Assembly (NCBI GenBank): GCA_019894875.1
Contig: JAGXNR010000082.1
Coordinates: 1-12,543 of the forward strand
Length of the DNA stretch: 12,543 nt
From: Promethearchaeota archaeon
GTDB taxonomy: Archaea > Asgardarchaeota > Lokiarchaeia > Sigynarchaeales > SOKP01
Direction of reading: 5' to 3'
The notes below the pieces were generated by a model that saw only the letters and a program-made list of their open reading frames with translations, had not been told where the DNA came from and ran no database searches. Position 1 is the first letter of the stretch, and each line of letters opens with the position of its first letter. The translations under genes and the position numbers were made by a program. Below, piece by piece: positions 1 to 5,930 of the stretch.

Positions 1-2
1 TT

Positions 3-284
3 CAATATATAGATTCTTTCGGAAATGGGACAACAACAATCCCAATGATAGGGAATAAAATAAGAGATTCAGATTTAACACTAGAAGATGAGTTGAAAAT
101 CTCAATCTATATTAATAATAATAAGTATGATGGGCAATTTTCCTCTCTCTTTTCAAGTGTTCCAAAAAATTCTATATTATTTCTTGTTGGTTCTACAGGT
201 TTTCTTGAAGTTTCAATAAATCAAGCAAACGCAGCAAAGAAATTAGATTTTAAAGTAGGGGACATTATAACAATAAAATTATAA
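3..284 (+). CDS. SAM hydroxide adenosyltransferase (DUF62), C-terminal part, cut by window edge
   Basis: The reading frame is open from base 3 and the gene starts outside the window, so the internal ATG at 45 is not the true start. The visible 93 residues match the C-terminal domain of the DUF62 family. A YIDSFGNG segment near the beginning corresponds to the family's YIDxFGN motif. The tail GSTGFLEVSINQANAAKKL followed by VGD matches the usual S-x-G-x-LEIAVNQGxAAxxLGLKVGD ending. Family members hydrolyse S-adenosylmethionine to adenosine and methionine. The N-terminal catalytic domain is not in view, so activity cannot be judged here. The stop is 11 nt before the Nudix-NMNAT gene, which suggests co-transcription. 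Recognition rests on remembered family motifs. Confidence 0.8.
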   Translation, partial: QYIDSFGNGTTTIPMIGNKIRDSDLTLEDELKISIYINNNKYDGQFSSLFSSVPKNSILFLVGSTGFLEVSINQANAAKKLDFKVGDIITIKL

Positions 285-295
285 GACGAAAAAAA

Positions 296-1438
296 ATGGA
301 AACAGAGATTGTGGCTTGCATAAAAGATATAAATATAAAATATTTAGAATCTGGTCAGGTCTCTAAAGTTGTATTTCCTATGGAACGAGGAAAAGCACAT
401 AAACAACAAATTACACATTTAATCACTCGATTCTTTATAATTTCGCAAGCACCTAACGGGGACATTAAATATTTAGTTCAAAAAAGAAGCAAGAACAAAA
501 AAGAATATCCTGAATATTATACAGATTCTTCTTCTGGCCATGTGATATGGGAAAAAAATTTGGATCTAAAGAAAATACAAAAGGATGCCTTAAGAGAACT
601 TGAAGAAGAATTTGGAATCCCCTCCAGAGCCCTGCTTCATACTAAATTTTACGAATTAAATGATGAAAAGGATAATAAAGAAAGGGAAATTAGTTATGTA
701 TTTTTTGGATTAGTAGATTATAATATAGACTTAAAACCAGATCCTGATGAGTTAGATATTAAAGAAAGTAGATTTTATGAAAGATATGAACTTGAAAAGA
801 TTTTAGAAAACGAAAAATCAATCAAATATCCAAAGAAAATATGGAAAGAACTCTTCAATACTGATACTGATTCTTTTTTTGAAAATAAACTTGAGTCAAA
901 AATATCACACAATAAAAATATTGCTTTATTTATCGGAAGATTTCAACCTCTACATCATGGACATATACATATTCTTATGAATATATTAAAATCATATAAA
1001 ACAGTAAAAATTGGAATAGGTAGCTCTCAGCTCTCTAATACGTTTAATGATCCTTTTACAAATATTGAAAGACAAGAATTTATTAAAGCTGCCCTTAAAA
1101 AACGACGAGTTTTCACTAAAAGATACCATCTTTACGATATCCCGGATATTTTTAATGCAAAGAGATGGGTAGATCATGTGACATCCATTGTAGGGGAATT
1201 TGATGCAATCTTTTCTAACAGTGATTGGATTAGAGAGTTATTTCAGAATAAAGGTCTTCGAGTAGAGAAAAAAATCGTAATTTTTAAAAAAAAATTCAAT
1301 GCTAGTAGTATTAGACGCTTAATCACAAAAAATAATAAATCTTGGAAACCATTAGTACCAAAAGAGGTTGTAGAATTAATAGAAAAGTATGATGGGATCA
1401 ATCGTTTGAAATCTCTTAATACCACTGATAGCTTATGA
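296..1438 (+). CDS. nadM: Nudix hydrolase fused to archaeal-type nicotinamide-nucleotide adenylyltransferase
   Basis: This is a 380-residue two-domain protein. Residues about 1-195 are a Nudix domain. The box ends in RELEEEFGI (100-108), preceded by SSSGHV with its Gly at 81. That Gly lies 19 residues before Arg100 instead of the canonical 14, so the loop has a 5-residue insertion, and Lys replaces the usual first Glu. Residues about 206-370 are an NadM-type nucleotidyltransferase: GRFQPLHHGH (214-223), an IGIGSSQLSNTFNDPFT stretch ending in ER, PDIFNAKRWVDHV, a FSNSDW segment, and NASSIRRLI near the end. The C-terminal domain should make NAD from NMN and ATP. The Nudix substrate is unknown; ADP-ribose or another dinucleotide is plausible. 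The ATG at 296 has only a weak purine-rich upstream region. The stop overlaps the rtcA start as ATGA, so the two are translationally coupled. Confidence 0.92.
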   Translation: METEIVACIKDINIKYLESGQVSKVVFPMERGKAHKQQITHLITRFFIISQAPNGDIKYLVQKRSKNKKEYPEYYTDSSSGHVIWEKNLDLKKIQKDALRELEEEFGIPSRALLHTKFYELNDEKDNKEREISYVFFGLVDYNIDLKPDPDELDIKESRFYERYELEKILENEKSIKYPKKIWKELFNTDTDSFFENKLESKISHNKNIALFIGRFQPLHHGHIHILMNILKSYKTVKIGIGSSQLSNTFNDPFTNIERQEFIKAALKKRRVFTKRYHLYDIPDIFNAKRWVDHVTSIVGEFDAIFSNSDWIRELFQNKGLRVEKKIVIFKKKFNASSIRRLITKNNKSWKPLVPKEVVELIEKYDGINRLKSLNTTDSL

Positions 1439-2508
1439 ACACAGGAAAAATAGTAGAAATTGACGGATCTTTTGGAGAAGGAGGTGGTGCCATACTAAGA
1501 TTGGCTGCAGGATTCTCTCACTTATTTAACAATCCTATAAAGATCAGAAATATTCGCGCTAATCGTCCTAAACCCGGTTTGAGAACCCAACATTTATTAG
1601 GGCTTAAACTAATCTCAGATTTAACAAAAAGCGTATTAAGTGATTGTAAAGTTGGCACCAAAGAAATCACCTTTACACCTAAGGCTAAAAGTGAAATTAA
1701 ATCATATATTGATGTAAATATCAGTACAGCAGCAAATCTTGGATTGTTATTACAACCCATTCAAATAGCAAGCTTTGGGTTTAGTAAAACAGAGGAAATA
1801 GTAATTTCTCTTTCAGGTGGAGGCTCCTTTGGTAAATGGGCTCCAAGTCTCAATTATCTTCAAGAGGTAACATATAAGATTTTCAACAAGTCTGGAATAA
1901 AAATCAATTTAGAAATACTTAAACACGGCTTTTATCCTAAAGGTGGTGCTAGAGTAAAATGCTCCATATTTCCTTCAAAAAATTCTTTAACTCCAATAAA
2001 TTTGACAGAATTAGGAAACGTTAATTTAATACAAGGAGATATTATTATTACTAATCAATTACAACGCAGTAGAGAGAATATAGGAACCAGAATTAGAAAA
2101 TCTATTCAACAGCAGATAAAAAGAAAGTTAAACCTTGAGACTAATATAAAAATTCATTGGGTAGAATCAACTAGTCCTGGAGTGGGACTTTCATTATGGT
2201 CTTGTTCTGATATCGGTGCAATTATATCTACAGGGTCAATACTAGGAGAAAGAAATATAAGATCTGAGGAGTTAGGAAAAACAGCTGCTGATGAAATAAT
2301 TAAGTATATTGAAAATGATATTCCCGTTGATAACTATTTAAGTGATCAGTTAATTCCTTTGATGGCTTATATTAAAGAACCTTCAAAAATGAAAGTACTT
2401 CAATTTACAAACCATACAAAAACCAATCTGGAATTAGTTAAATTATTCACTCATAAAGATTATCGTGTTATTAAAAAGAATAGTCATTTTATCATAGAAA
2501 TTTTTTGA
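1435..2508 (+). CDS. rtcA: RNA 3'-terminal phosphate cyclase
   Basis: This 357-residue protein is close to the usual 340-350 of the RtcA family. The N-terminus has DGSFGEGGG (10-18) followed by ILR, then IRANRPKPGLRTQH, both family hallmarks. In the middle are SGGGSFGKWAPSLNYL and the GFYPKGGARV motif. Near the end SDQLIPLMA is followed by the NHTKTN segment, whose His327 aligns with E. coli catalytic His309 (by remembered sequence). The enzyme uses ATP to convert RNA 3'-phosphates to 2',3'-cyclic phosphates through a covalent histidine-AMP. It is coupled by a 4-nt overlap to the Nudix-NMNAT gene. No rtcB ligase gene is visible here. A two-intron tRNA lies 3.2 kb downstream, but no direct link is shown. 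Confidence 0.95.
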   Translation: MNTGKIVEIDGSFGEGGGAILRLAAGFSHLFNNPIKIRNIRANRPKPGLRTQHLLGLKLISDLTKSVLSDCKVGTKEITFTPKAKSEIKSYIDVNISTAANLGLLLQPIQIASFGFSKTEEIVISLSGGGSFGKWAPSLNYLQEVTYKIFNKSGIKINLEILKHGFYPKGGARVKCSIFPSKNSLTPINLTELGNVNLIQGDIIITNQLQRSRENIGTRIRKSIQQQIKRKLNLETNIKIHWVESTSPGVGLSLWSCSDIGAIISTGSILGERNIRSEELGKTAADEIIKYIENDIPVDNYLSDQLIPLMAYIKEPSKMKVLQFTNHTKTNLELVKLFTHKDYRVIKKNSHFIIEIF

Positions 2509-2643
2509 AGAAATTATTTTATTTGGATAAAGATTATAATTAGATGAGAAATTCACAATAAATCACATAACATAGGGGAATTAATTAGTGAGATATTGAA
2601 ATTTTAAAAGAAATTTTTAAAAGAATAATTTATTATATGATTA

Positions 2644-2653
2644 TTATAAAAAT
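2644..2653 (+). promoter_or_regulatory. Candidate TATA box for the zinc-ribbon/Yip1 gene
   Basis: TTATAAAAAT lies about 25 nt before the ATG at 2672, which predicts a leaderless or nearly leaderless transcript. This agrees with the absence of a Shine-Dalgarno sequence in front of the gene. The 163-nt gap after rtcA contains no other recognisable element. Confidence 0.45.
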
Positions 2654-2671
2654 TTAGTTAGATAAAGAATA

Positions 2672-3601
2672 ATGTCTCAAACAGTTGCAGCATTCCAACG
2701 TTGTCCTAGATGTGGAAACGAGAATAGTGCTGATAGCTTTGCTTGTAATTTCTGTGGTTTTCGACTAAAAACAGAAAGAATCGAAAATATCCGTTTCTTT
2801 AGACGACATGAAGCAGAGTGGACAAATCCCTTCCCATGGTATTTAAAGATTCTATATCTTTTCATCAACCCTCCCAAAGCTTTCTGGGACATTAACCATA
2901 AGAGAACTAAAGCTCCAGGTGGGTTAATTTTACTCTTCAGCTCTTTACTTTATGGACTTATGGGCTTAGCATTCATCTCCCACTTTACTTTTCCGGGAAT
3001 TGAGGCATATTCACCCACTCAATTTTTAATGAACTTAAGTTTTTTCCTTTCATTCTTTATTTTTGGAATATGTTTTCAGGCTATCTTTTTTGCAGTTTTA
3101 ATCTGGTTGTTCACTAAAGGGGCAAATTATGCCGTTGGGTTTTCTCAAAGGTTAGAAACACGTTTTGGAGGAGTAAAGGAGGATAGAGATAAATATCAAC
3201 AAGCAGATATTAGTCCATTTAGTATTTATAAAGGTGGTACGATGCTCCAATTAGAAGCTTCCCATAAATTTTCGATGATGTTGTGTGCGTTCTCCCCGTT
3301 CTTATTAGTTAATGCAATCAAGGCACTTATTGTTTTAATTGGATTCCCTCCGGTAACTGTACCAGATTTCAGTTCAACGAATATTGCTGTTGTTTTAGAC
3401 CAGATATTTAATTCTGGAACTTGGGCAGTACTAGATGTAATAGATGCCCTTACAATTGCCATTTGGGTCCCCATATTGATGACTTTATCAATTAGAGAAC
3501 TTAGTAATTCCTCAACAACTCGAGTATTAATCTCAACTATTATCGTTGGTGTTATTGTTGCTATTGTATTCTATTTTCTGCGTCCCACTTTATTTGGGTA
3601 A
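2672..3601 (+). CDS. Zinc-ribbon protein with Yip1-like multi-pass membrane domain
   Basis: This is a 309-residue protein. An N-terminal zinc ribbon is formed by Cys11, Cys14, Cys25 and Cys28 (CPRCG and CNFCG). A short basic stretch and then ILYLFINPPKAFWDI (about 60-75) follow; the latter resembles the opening helix of Yip1-domain proteins. There are then about five hydrophobic segments, including LILLFSSLLYGLMGLAFI, a long one near 115-150, SPFLLVNAIKALIVLIG, and a final helix ISTIIVGVIVAIVFYFL by the C-terminus. It is expected in the cytoplasmic membrane with the ribbon in the cytosol. Yip1-domain proteins act in vesicle traffic in eukaryotes; the role of archaeal members is unknown. It appears monocistronic, with its own promoter. 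Naming as Yip1 rests on one motif plus topology. Confidence 0.72.
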   Translation: MSQTVAAFQRCPRCGNENSADSFACNFCGFRLKTERIENIRFFRRHEAEWTNPFPWYLKILYLFINPPKAFWDINHKRTKAPGGLILLFSSLLYGLMGLAFISHFTFPGIEAYSPTQFLMNLSFFLSFFIFGICFQAIFFAVLIWLFTKGANYAVGFSQRLETRFGGVKEDRDKYQQADISPFSIYKGGTMLQLEASHKFSMMLCAFSPFLLVNAIKALIVLIGFPPVTVPDFSSTNIAVVLDQIFNSGTWAVLDVIDALTIAIWVPILMTLSIRELSNSSTTRVLISTIIVGVIVAIVFYFLRPTLFG

Positions 3602-3624
3602 ATTTATTAACTTATAGTCTAAAA

Positions 3625-3634
3625 TTTATATAAA
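3625..3634 (+). promoter_or_regulatory. Candidate TATA box for the helical hypothetical gene
   Basis: TTTATATAAA is a near-ideal archaeal TATA element centred about 33 nt before the ATG at 3663. This predicts a leader of a few bases only. A poly-T stretch follows at 3639-3646, and no ribosome binding site is present. Confidence 0.55.
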
Positions 3635-3662
3635 AATCTTTTTTTAATTCATAATCGCAAAC

Positions 3663-4310
3663 ATGGTACATGATAATTTTAGCTCTAACAAAGATATTGA
3701 ATCTGAATTATACGCATTAATTCATACTATTCTCAACGCATTTGAAAAATTTGAAGAAGGGGTTATTAACGACAATTTTTTCAGAAGAACAGTTAAAAAT
3801 ACAATTAAAGAATTATTAAAGTTTAATTTCTATTTAAATGAGGAAAAGATTGATCTTTCTCTACTTCTAAAAAAAATGAACTTTACTGAACAATATTATA
3901 ACGCAATTAGAATAATAAATAAACTTTCTTCATTAGAGCTCTCTCTTAAAAGTGATGAGAATGATATAGAAGATCACACTCCCATTTCAGAGAAAATGAG
4001 CACTACTGTATTAGAACTCCCCGGTATAACTTTAGAAATAACATCATCCTTTATAACATTAATGGATGCCCTAAAATTAAGAGGATTGCAAGAAAGTGAA
4101 CTAATAGATAATTTGTTTACAGAATTAATAAAAAATATGAAGAAATTTCCTGGATTGGATAATCTTCACAGAGAAATTAAAAGGATATATGAATCTGTTT
4201 TTTTAAAATCTCAATACGGAGAAAGAAGTAACAAATCCAGTGAAGAAATTGTAGATGAGATCTATCAAGTCTTTAAAGAATTTCATAGTAAATTAAATCT
4301 TAAGACATAA
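3663..4310 (+). CDS. Hypothetical helical protein
   Basis: I do not recognise this 215-residue protein. It is rich in Lys, Glu, Leu, Ile and Asn, has no Cys or membrane segment, and looks almost wholly alpha-helical and cytosolic. Two helical blocks (about 8-95 and 125-210) are separated by an acidic, probably flexible stretch (SDENDIEDHTPISE, about 98-111). The second block starts with a hydrophobic segment TVLELPGITLEITSSFITLM. A strong TATA element just upstream and codon use like its neighbours support it as a real gene. It lies between the Yip1-like gene and the rpl34e cluster, facing the same way, with 93 nt before rpl34e. No function is proposed. Confidence 0.7.
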   Translation: MVHDNFSSNKDIESELYALIHTILNAFEKFEEGVINDNFFRRTVKNTIKELLKFNFYLNEEKIDLSLLLKKMNFTEQYYNAIRIINKLSSLELSLKSDENDIEDHTPISEKMSTTVLELPGITLEITSSFITLMDALKLRGLQESELIDNLFTELIKNMKKFPGLDNLHREIKRIYESVFLKSQYGERSNKSSEEIVDEIYQVFKEFHSKLNLKT

Positions 4311-4342
4311 GCAAAACAATAAAATTAATATTCTTTCTATGC

Positions 4343-4356
4343 TTTAAAATTATATT
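4343..4356 (+). promoter_or_regulatory. Candidate TATA region for rpl34e
   Basis: TTTAAAATTATAT lies about 50-60 nt before the rpl34e start codon. A transcript starting about 25 nt downstream would have a leader of roughly 25-30 nt containing the GAGGT ribosome binding site at 4392-4396. The AT-rich context makes the exact box uncertain. Confidence 0.35.
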
Positions 4357-4391
4357 AGCTTTATTACAATCGCCTTAAAATAATAATTTAA

Positions 4392-4396
4392 GAGGT
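4392..4396 (+). promoter_or_regulatory. Shine-Dalgarno site that sets the ATC start of rpl34e
   Basis: GAGGT ends 7 nt before ATC at 4404, which is ideal spacing. The only in-frame alternatives after the upstream TAA (4389-4391) are GAG, GTA, ATT and AAT, so no ATG, GTG or TTG is available. The site therefore supports ATC (or less likely ATT at 4398) as the initiator. Confidence 0.65.
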
Positions 4397-4403
4397 AATT
4401 AAT

Positions 4404-4673
4404 ATCCCACGTCCAGGATTAAGATCGAAAAGCCAAGCTAGGAAAAAATTACGAACACCAGGAAACAAAAATATTACTCATTATTGGAGAAGAAAACCTA
4501 AAGGAGCACACTGTGCGATTTGTAAAAGACCTTTACAATCTGTTCCAAGATTACGACCCGCTAAAATGAGACAAACCGATATAACGGCTAGAAGAGCAAA
4601 TCGCGTAGAAAGTGGAAGGTATTGTTCTATTTGTCTTAAAACTATGATAAAAGAATCTGTTTGGAATCAATAA
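4404..4673 (+). CDS. rpl34e: Ribosomal protein L34e, with ATC start codon
   Basis: This is an 89-residue protein that an ATG-based gene search would miss. It begins (M)PRPGLRSKSQARKK, matching the MPRPxxRSxS start of archaeal L34e. It continues with RTPGNK, a zinc ribbon (Cys37, Cys40, Cys74, Cys77 in CAIC and CSIC), and the central LRPAKMRQ and ARRANRVESGRYCS segments. L34e belongs to the large ribosomal subunit. The conserved N-terminus places the first codon on ATC at 4404, with GAGGT 7 nt upstream. A G-to-C sequencing error in an original ATG would give the same picture. The T-rich run after the stop (4675-4681) may end transcription. The L34e, cmk, L14e order is a known archaeal cluster. 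Confidence 0.9.
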   Translation: MPRPGLRSKSQARKKLRTPGNKNITHYWRRKPKGAHCAICKRPLQSVPRLRPAKMRQTDITARRANRVESGRYCSICLKTMIKESVWNQ

Positions 4674-4697
4674 TCTTTTTTCATTCTATTAACTTCT

Positions 4698-4710
4698 ATT
4701 ATTTAAATAA
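4698..4710 (+). promoter_or_regulatory. Candidate TATA box for cmk
   Basis: TATTATTTAAATA lies about 50 nt before the cmk start and just after the T-rich end of rpl34e. If used, the leader would be about 25-30 nt and cmk would not depend on the rpl34e promoter. No convincing Shine-Dalgarno sequence precedes cmk. Confidence 0.35.
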
Positions 4711-4758
4711 AAAAGATTCATTACTTCATTTGAATTATCATTAATTCTTAAAATTAAA

Positions 4759-5307
4759 ATGACAATGATCTTAACAATCTCAGGACTTCATGGAACTGGT
4801 AAAAGCACAATTGGGAAAATGATATCCCAAAAATTAGGAATAAGATATTACAGTACTGGACAAGCTTTTAGAGATCTGGCGAAAGAAAGGAATTTCACTT
4901 TAGAAGAATTCACTGATTACGTAGAAAAAAATCCAAGCATCGATAAATTACTAGATGATAAGATAATTGAGATCGCTTTAAAAGATAATATTATAATAGA
5001 TAGCCAACTAAGTGCTTATATTCTAGACTCTATCGCGAATTTTAAAATATTATTAACCTGTCCATTAGAAACACGAGTAAATCGAATGTCTGAAAGGGAT
5101 AATTCACTCTACGAAGAAAAATTAAAGGAAACACTTATAAGAGAAAAATCGGAATTAGCACGGTTTAATAAACTTTATAGCATTGATTTAAATGATAAAA
5201 TATTAAAAGAAAACCTCTATGACTTAATTATTGATACTACAGAGTTGACTATTGAGGAAATTTTAGAATTGATCTTTACAGCTTTGAAAAAAAAGAATAT
5301 GATTTAA
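4759..5307 (+). CDS. cmk: Archaeal-type cytidylate kinase
   Basis: This 182-residue protein is the usual size for archaeal Cmk. The P-loop GLHGTGKST (9-17) comes right after the first beta strand, and YSTGQAFRDLAKER (31-44) matches the NMP-binding STGxxFR segment. The lid region holds TRVNRMSERDNSL and the helix with LIREKSELARFNKLYSID matches the RExxExxRYxxxYGID motif. It phosphorylates CMP and dCMP with ATP. The family usually has an xGRLAGW-like motif after the third strand; here it reads DSQLSAY, with Gln83 where Arg is expected from memory. ATG at 4765 (Met3) is an equally good start, since family members begin about there. Its place between rpl34e and rpl14e is typical of archaea. Confidence 0.9.
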   Translation: MTMILTISGLHGTGKSTIGKMISQKLGIRYYSTGQAFRDLAKERNFTLEEFTDYVEKNPSIDKLLDDKIIEIALKDNIIIDSQLSAYILDSIANFKILLTCPLETRVNRMSERDNSLYEEKLKETLIREKSELARFNKLYSIDLNDKILKENLYDLIIDTTELTIEEILELIFTALKKKNMI

Positions 5308-5340
5308 CCGAATAAAAATCAAAAATAATTTATTCTTGTA

Positions 5341-5352
5341 TTAATATATTTA
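5341..5352 (+). promoter_or_regulatory. Candidate TATA box for rpl14e
   Basis: TTAATATATTTA lies about 80 nt before the rpl14e ATG. Transcription from it would start near 5372-5376, right at the 5' arm of the hairpin at 5374-5399, giving a leader of about 55 nt. Confidence 0.4.
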
Positions 5353-5373
5353 ATTACTTCAAATTGATGTGGT

Positions 5374-5399
5374 TTACTGGTAATTTAACACACCAGTAA
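5374..5399 (+). promoter_or_regulatory. Perfect 8-bp hairpin in the rpl14e leader
   Basis: TTACTGGT (5374-5381) and ACCAGTAA (5392-5399) are exact reverse complements around a 10-nt loop. An alternative fold adds GTTT/AAAC (5372-5375 with 5402-5405) past a 4-nt bulge. It lies between cmk and rpl14e and, if the TATA box at 5341 is right, at the extreme 5' end of the rpl14e mRNA. It could be a leader hairpin, the end of the cmk transcript, or a DNA operator; the absence of a T-run after it argues against a plain terminator. Confidence 0.45.
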
Positions 5400-5429
5400 T
5401 TAAACAAATGATTTGGTGACAAATTAAAT

Positions 5430-5702
5430 ATGAGCATATATGACATAGGACGGCTCTGCGTCAAAACTATGGGAAGAGAAGCTGGATATTATTGTGTTAT
5501 TGTTGATATTGTTGATAAAAACTATTTACTAATTGATGGGTTAAAAGTTAAAAGGAGAAGGGTCAATTATAATCATATTGAACCGATTACAGATACAATC
5601 GAAATTAAAAAAGGCGCTAAACATGAAGAAGTTGAAGCTGCTATAAAAAAAGCAAAATTAGACAAGAAGATGAATGAAATTGTTTCTATCCCTATAAAAT
5701 AG
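5430..5702 (+). CDS. rpl14e: Ribosomal protein L14e
   Basis: This is a 90-residue protein with a KOW-type beta barrel: IYDIGRLCVKTMGREAGYY (3-21) is the family signature, followed by CVIVDIVDKNYLLIDG and VKRRRVNYNHIEP. A lysine-rich helical tail contains AIKKAKLDKKMNE. It is a large-subunit protein shared by archaea and eukaryotes. GGTGA (5415-5419) lies 10 nt before the ATG as a ribosome binding site. In many archaea this gene is followed by cbf5; here a tRNA gene starts 50 nt after the stop instead. A leader hairpin upstream may matter for its control. Confidence 0.93.
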   Translation: MSIYDIGRLCVKTMGREAGYYCVIVDIVDKNYLLIDGLKVKRRRVNYNHIEPITDTIEIKKGAKHEEVEAAIKKAKLDKKMNEIVSIPIK

Positions 5703-5790
5703 AAAATATATATAGCAAATAATATTTTAATTTATTATTATTTTTTTTAAATGCAACGGTTGCCTAGCCTGGTAGGGCGCTGGCCTGGAA

Positions 5791-5808
5791 TTGAATATTC
5801 TTCTAGAA
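5791..5808 (+). other. tRNA intron 1 (position 37/38), 18 nt
   Basis: The anticodon stem is the outer helix. CTGG (5785-5788) pairs with CTAG (5803-5806), including one G-U pair, as the 4-bp central helix. The 3-nt bulges are 5789-5791 and 5807-5809. Cutting after the second base of each bulge releases exactly 18 nt and leaves a 7-nt anticodon loop. The inner helix is weak, so the motif is partly relaxed. This is the canonical archaeal tRNA intron site. Confidence 0.85.
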
Positions 5809-5839
5809 AGCCAGTGTGTGAATGCATTCGGGGGTTCGA

Positions 5840-5869
5840 TCTATAAGAAACTTCTTCTTATAGGAATAA
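5840..5869 (+). other. tRNA intron 2 in the T loop (position 58/59), 30 nt
   Basis: The outer helix is 5830-5833 with 5871-5874. The 4-bp central helix is GTTC (5834-5837) with GAAT (5864-5867), including one G-U pair. The bulges are GAT (5838-5840) and AAA (5868-5870). The inner helix CTATAAGAA/TTCTTATAG (5841-5849 with 5855-5863) is a perfect 9 bp capped by 5 nt. Cutting after the second bulge base on each side gives a 30-nt intron and restores the classic GGTTCGAATCC T arm. In the precursor the T stem is held in a shifted register, so the normal T arm forms only after splicing. Confidence 0.88.
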
Positions 5870-5930
5870 ATCCCTCCCGTTGCGTTATTATTTATGAATA
5901 TATTGAGTTTGCTGTTATTAAGGTATATTT

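Larger units (their letters stand above)
5753..5884 (+). tRNA. tRNA-Ser(GGA) with two introns
   Basis: The acceptor stem pairs GCAACGG (5753-5759) with CCGTTGC (5877-5883), with G73 at 5884 and no encoded CCA. The D arm is GCCT/GGGC (5762-5765, 5775-5778) around AGCCTGGTA. The anticodon stem pairs CTGGC (5780-5784) with GCCAG (5810-5814). Removing 5791-5808 leaves loop CTGGAAA with anticodon GGA (5787-5789). The variable region (5815-5829) is 15 nt, as for class II tRNAs. Removing 5840-5869 leaves T stem GGGGG/CCCTC around TTCGAAT. The spliced product is 84 nt. GGA, G73 and a long variable arm all agree on serine. Both introns satisfy bulge-helix-bulge geometry. Confidence 0.93.

Noticed and set aside
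992..1760. - strand frames opposite the nadM fusion and rtcA
   Set aside because: They lie within conserved coding sequence of the + strand genes and have no coding character of their own.
5785..5790. Reading the tRNA as tRNA-Pro (TGG) or as a pseudogene because of extra bases
   Set aside because: A Pro anticodon would lack U33. The extra bases are two introns with bulge-helix-bulge structure, and the 15-nt variable region plus G73 fit serine.
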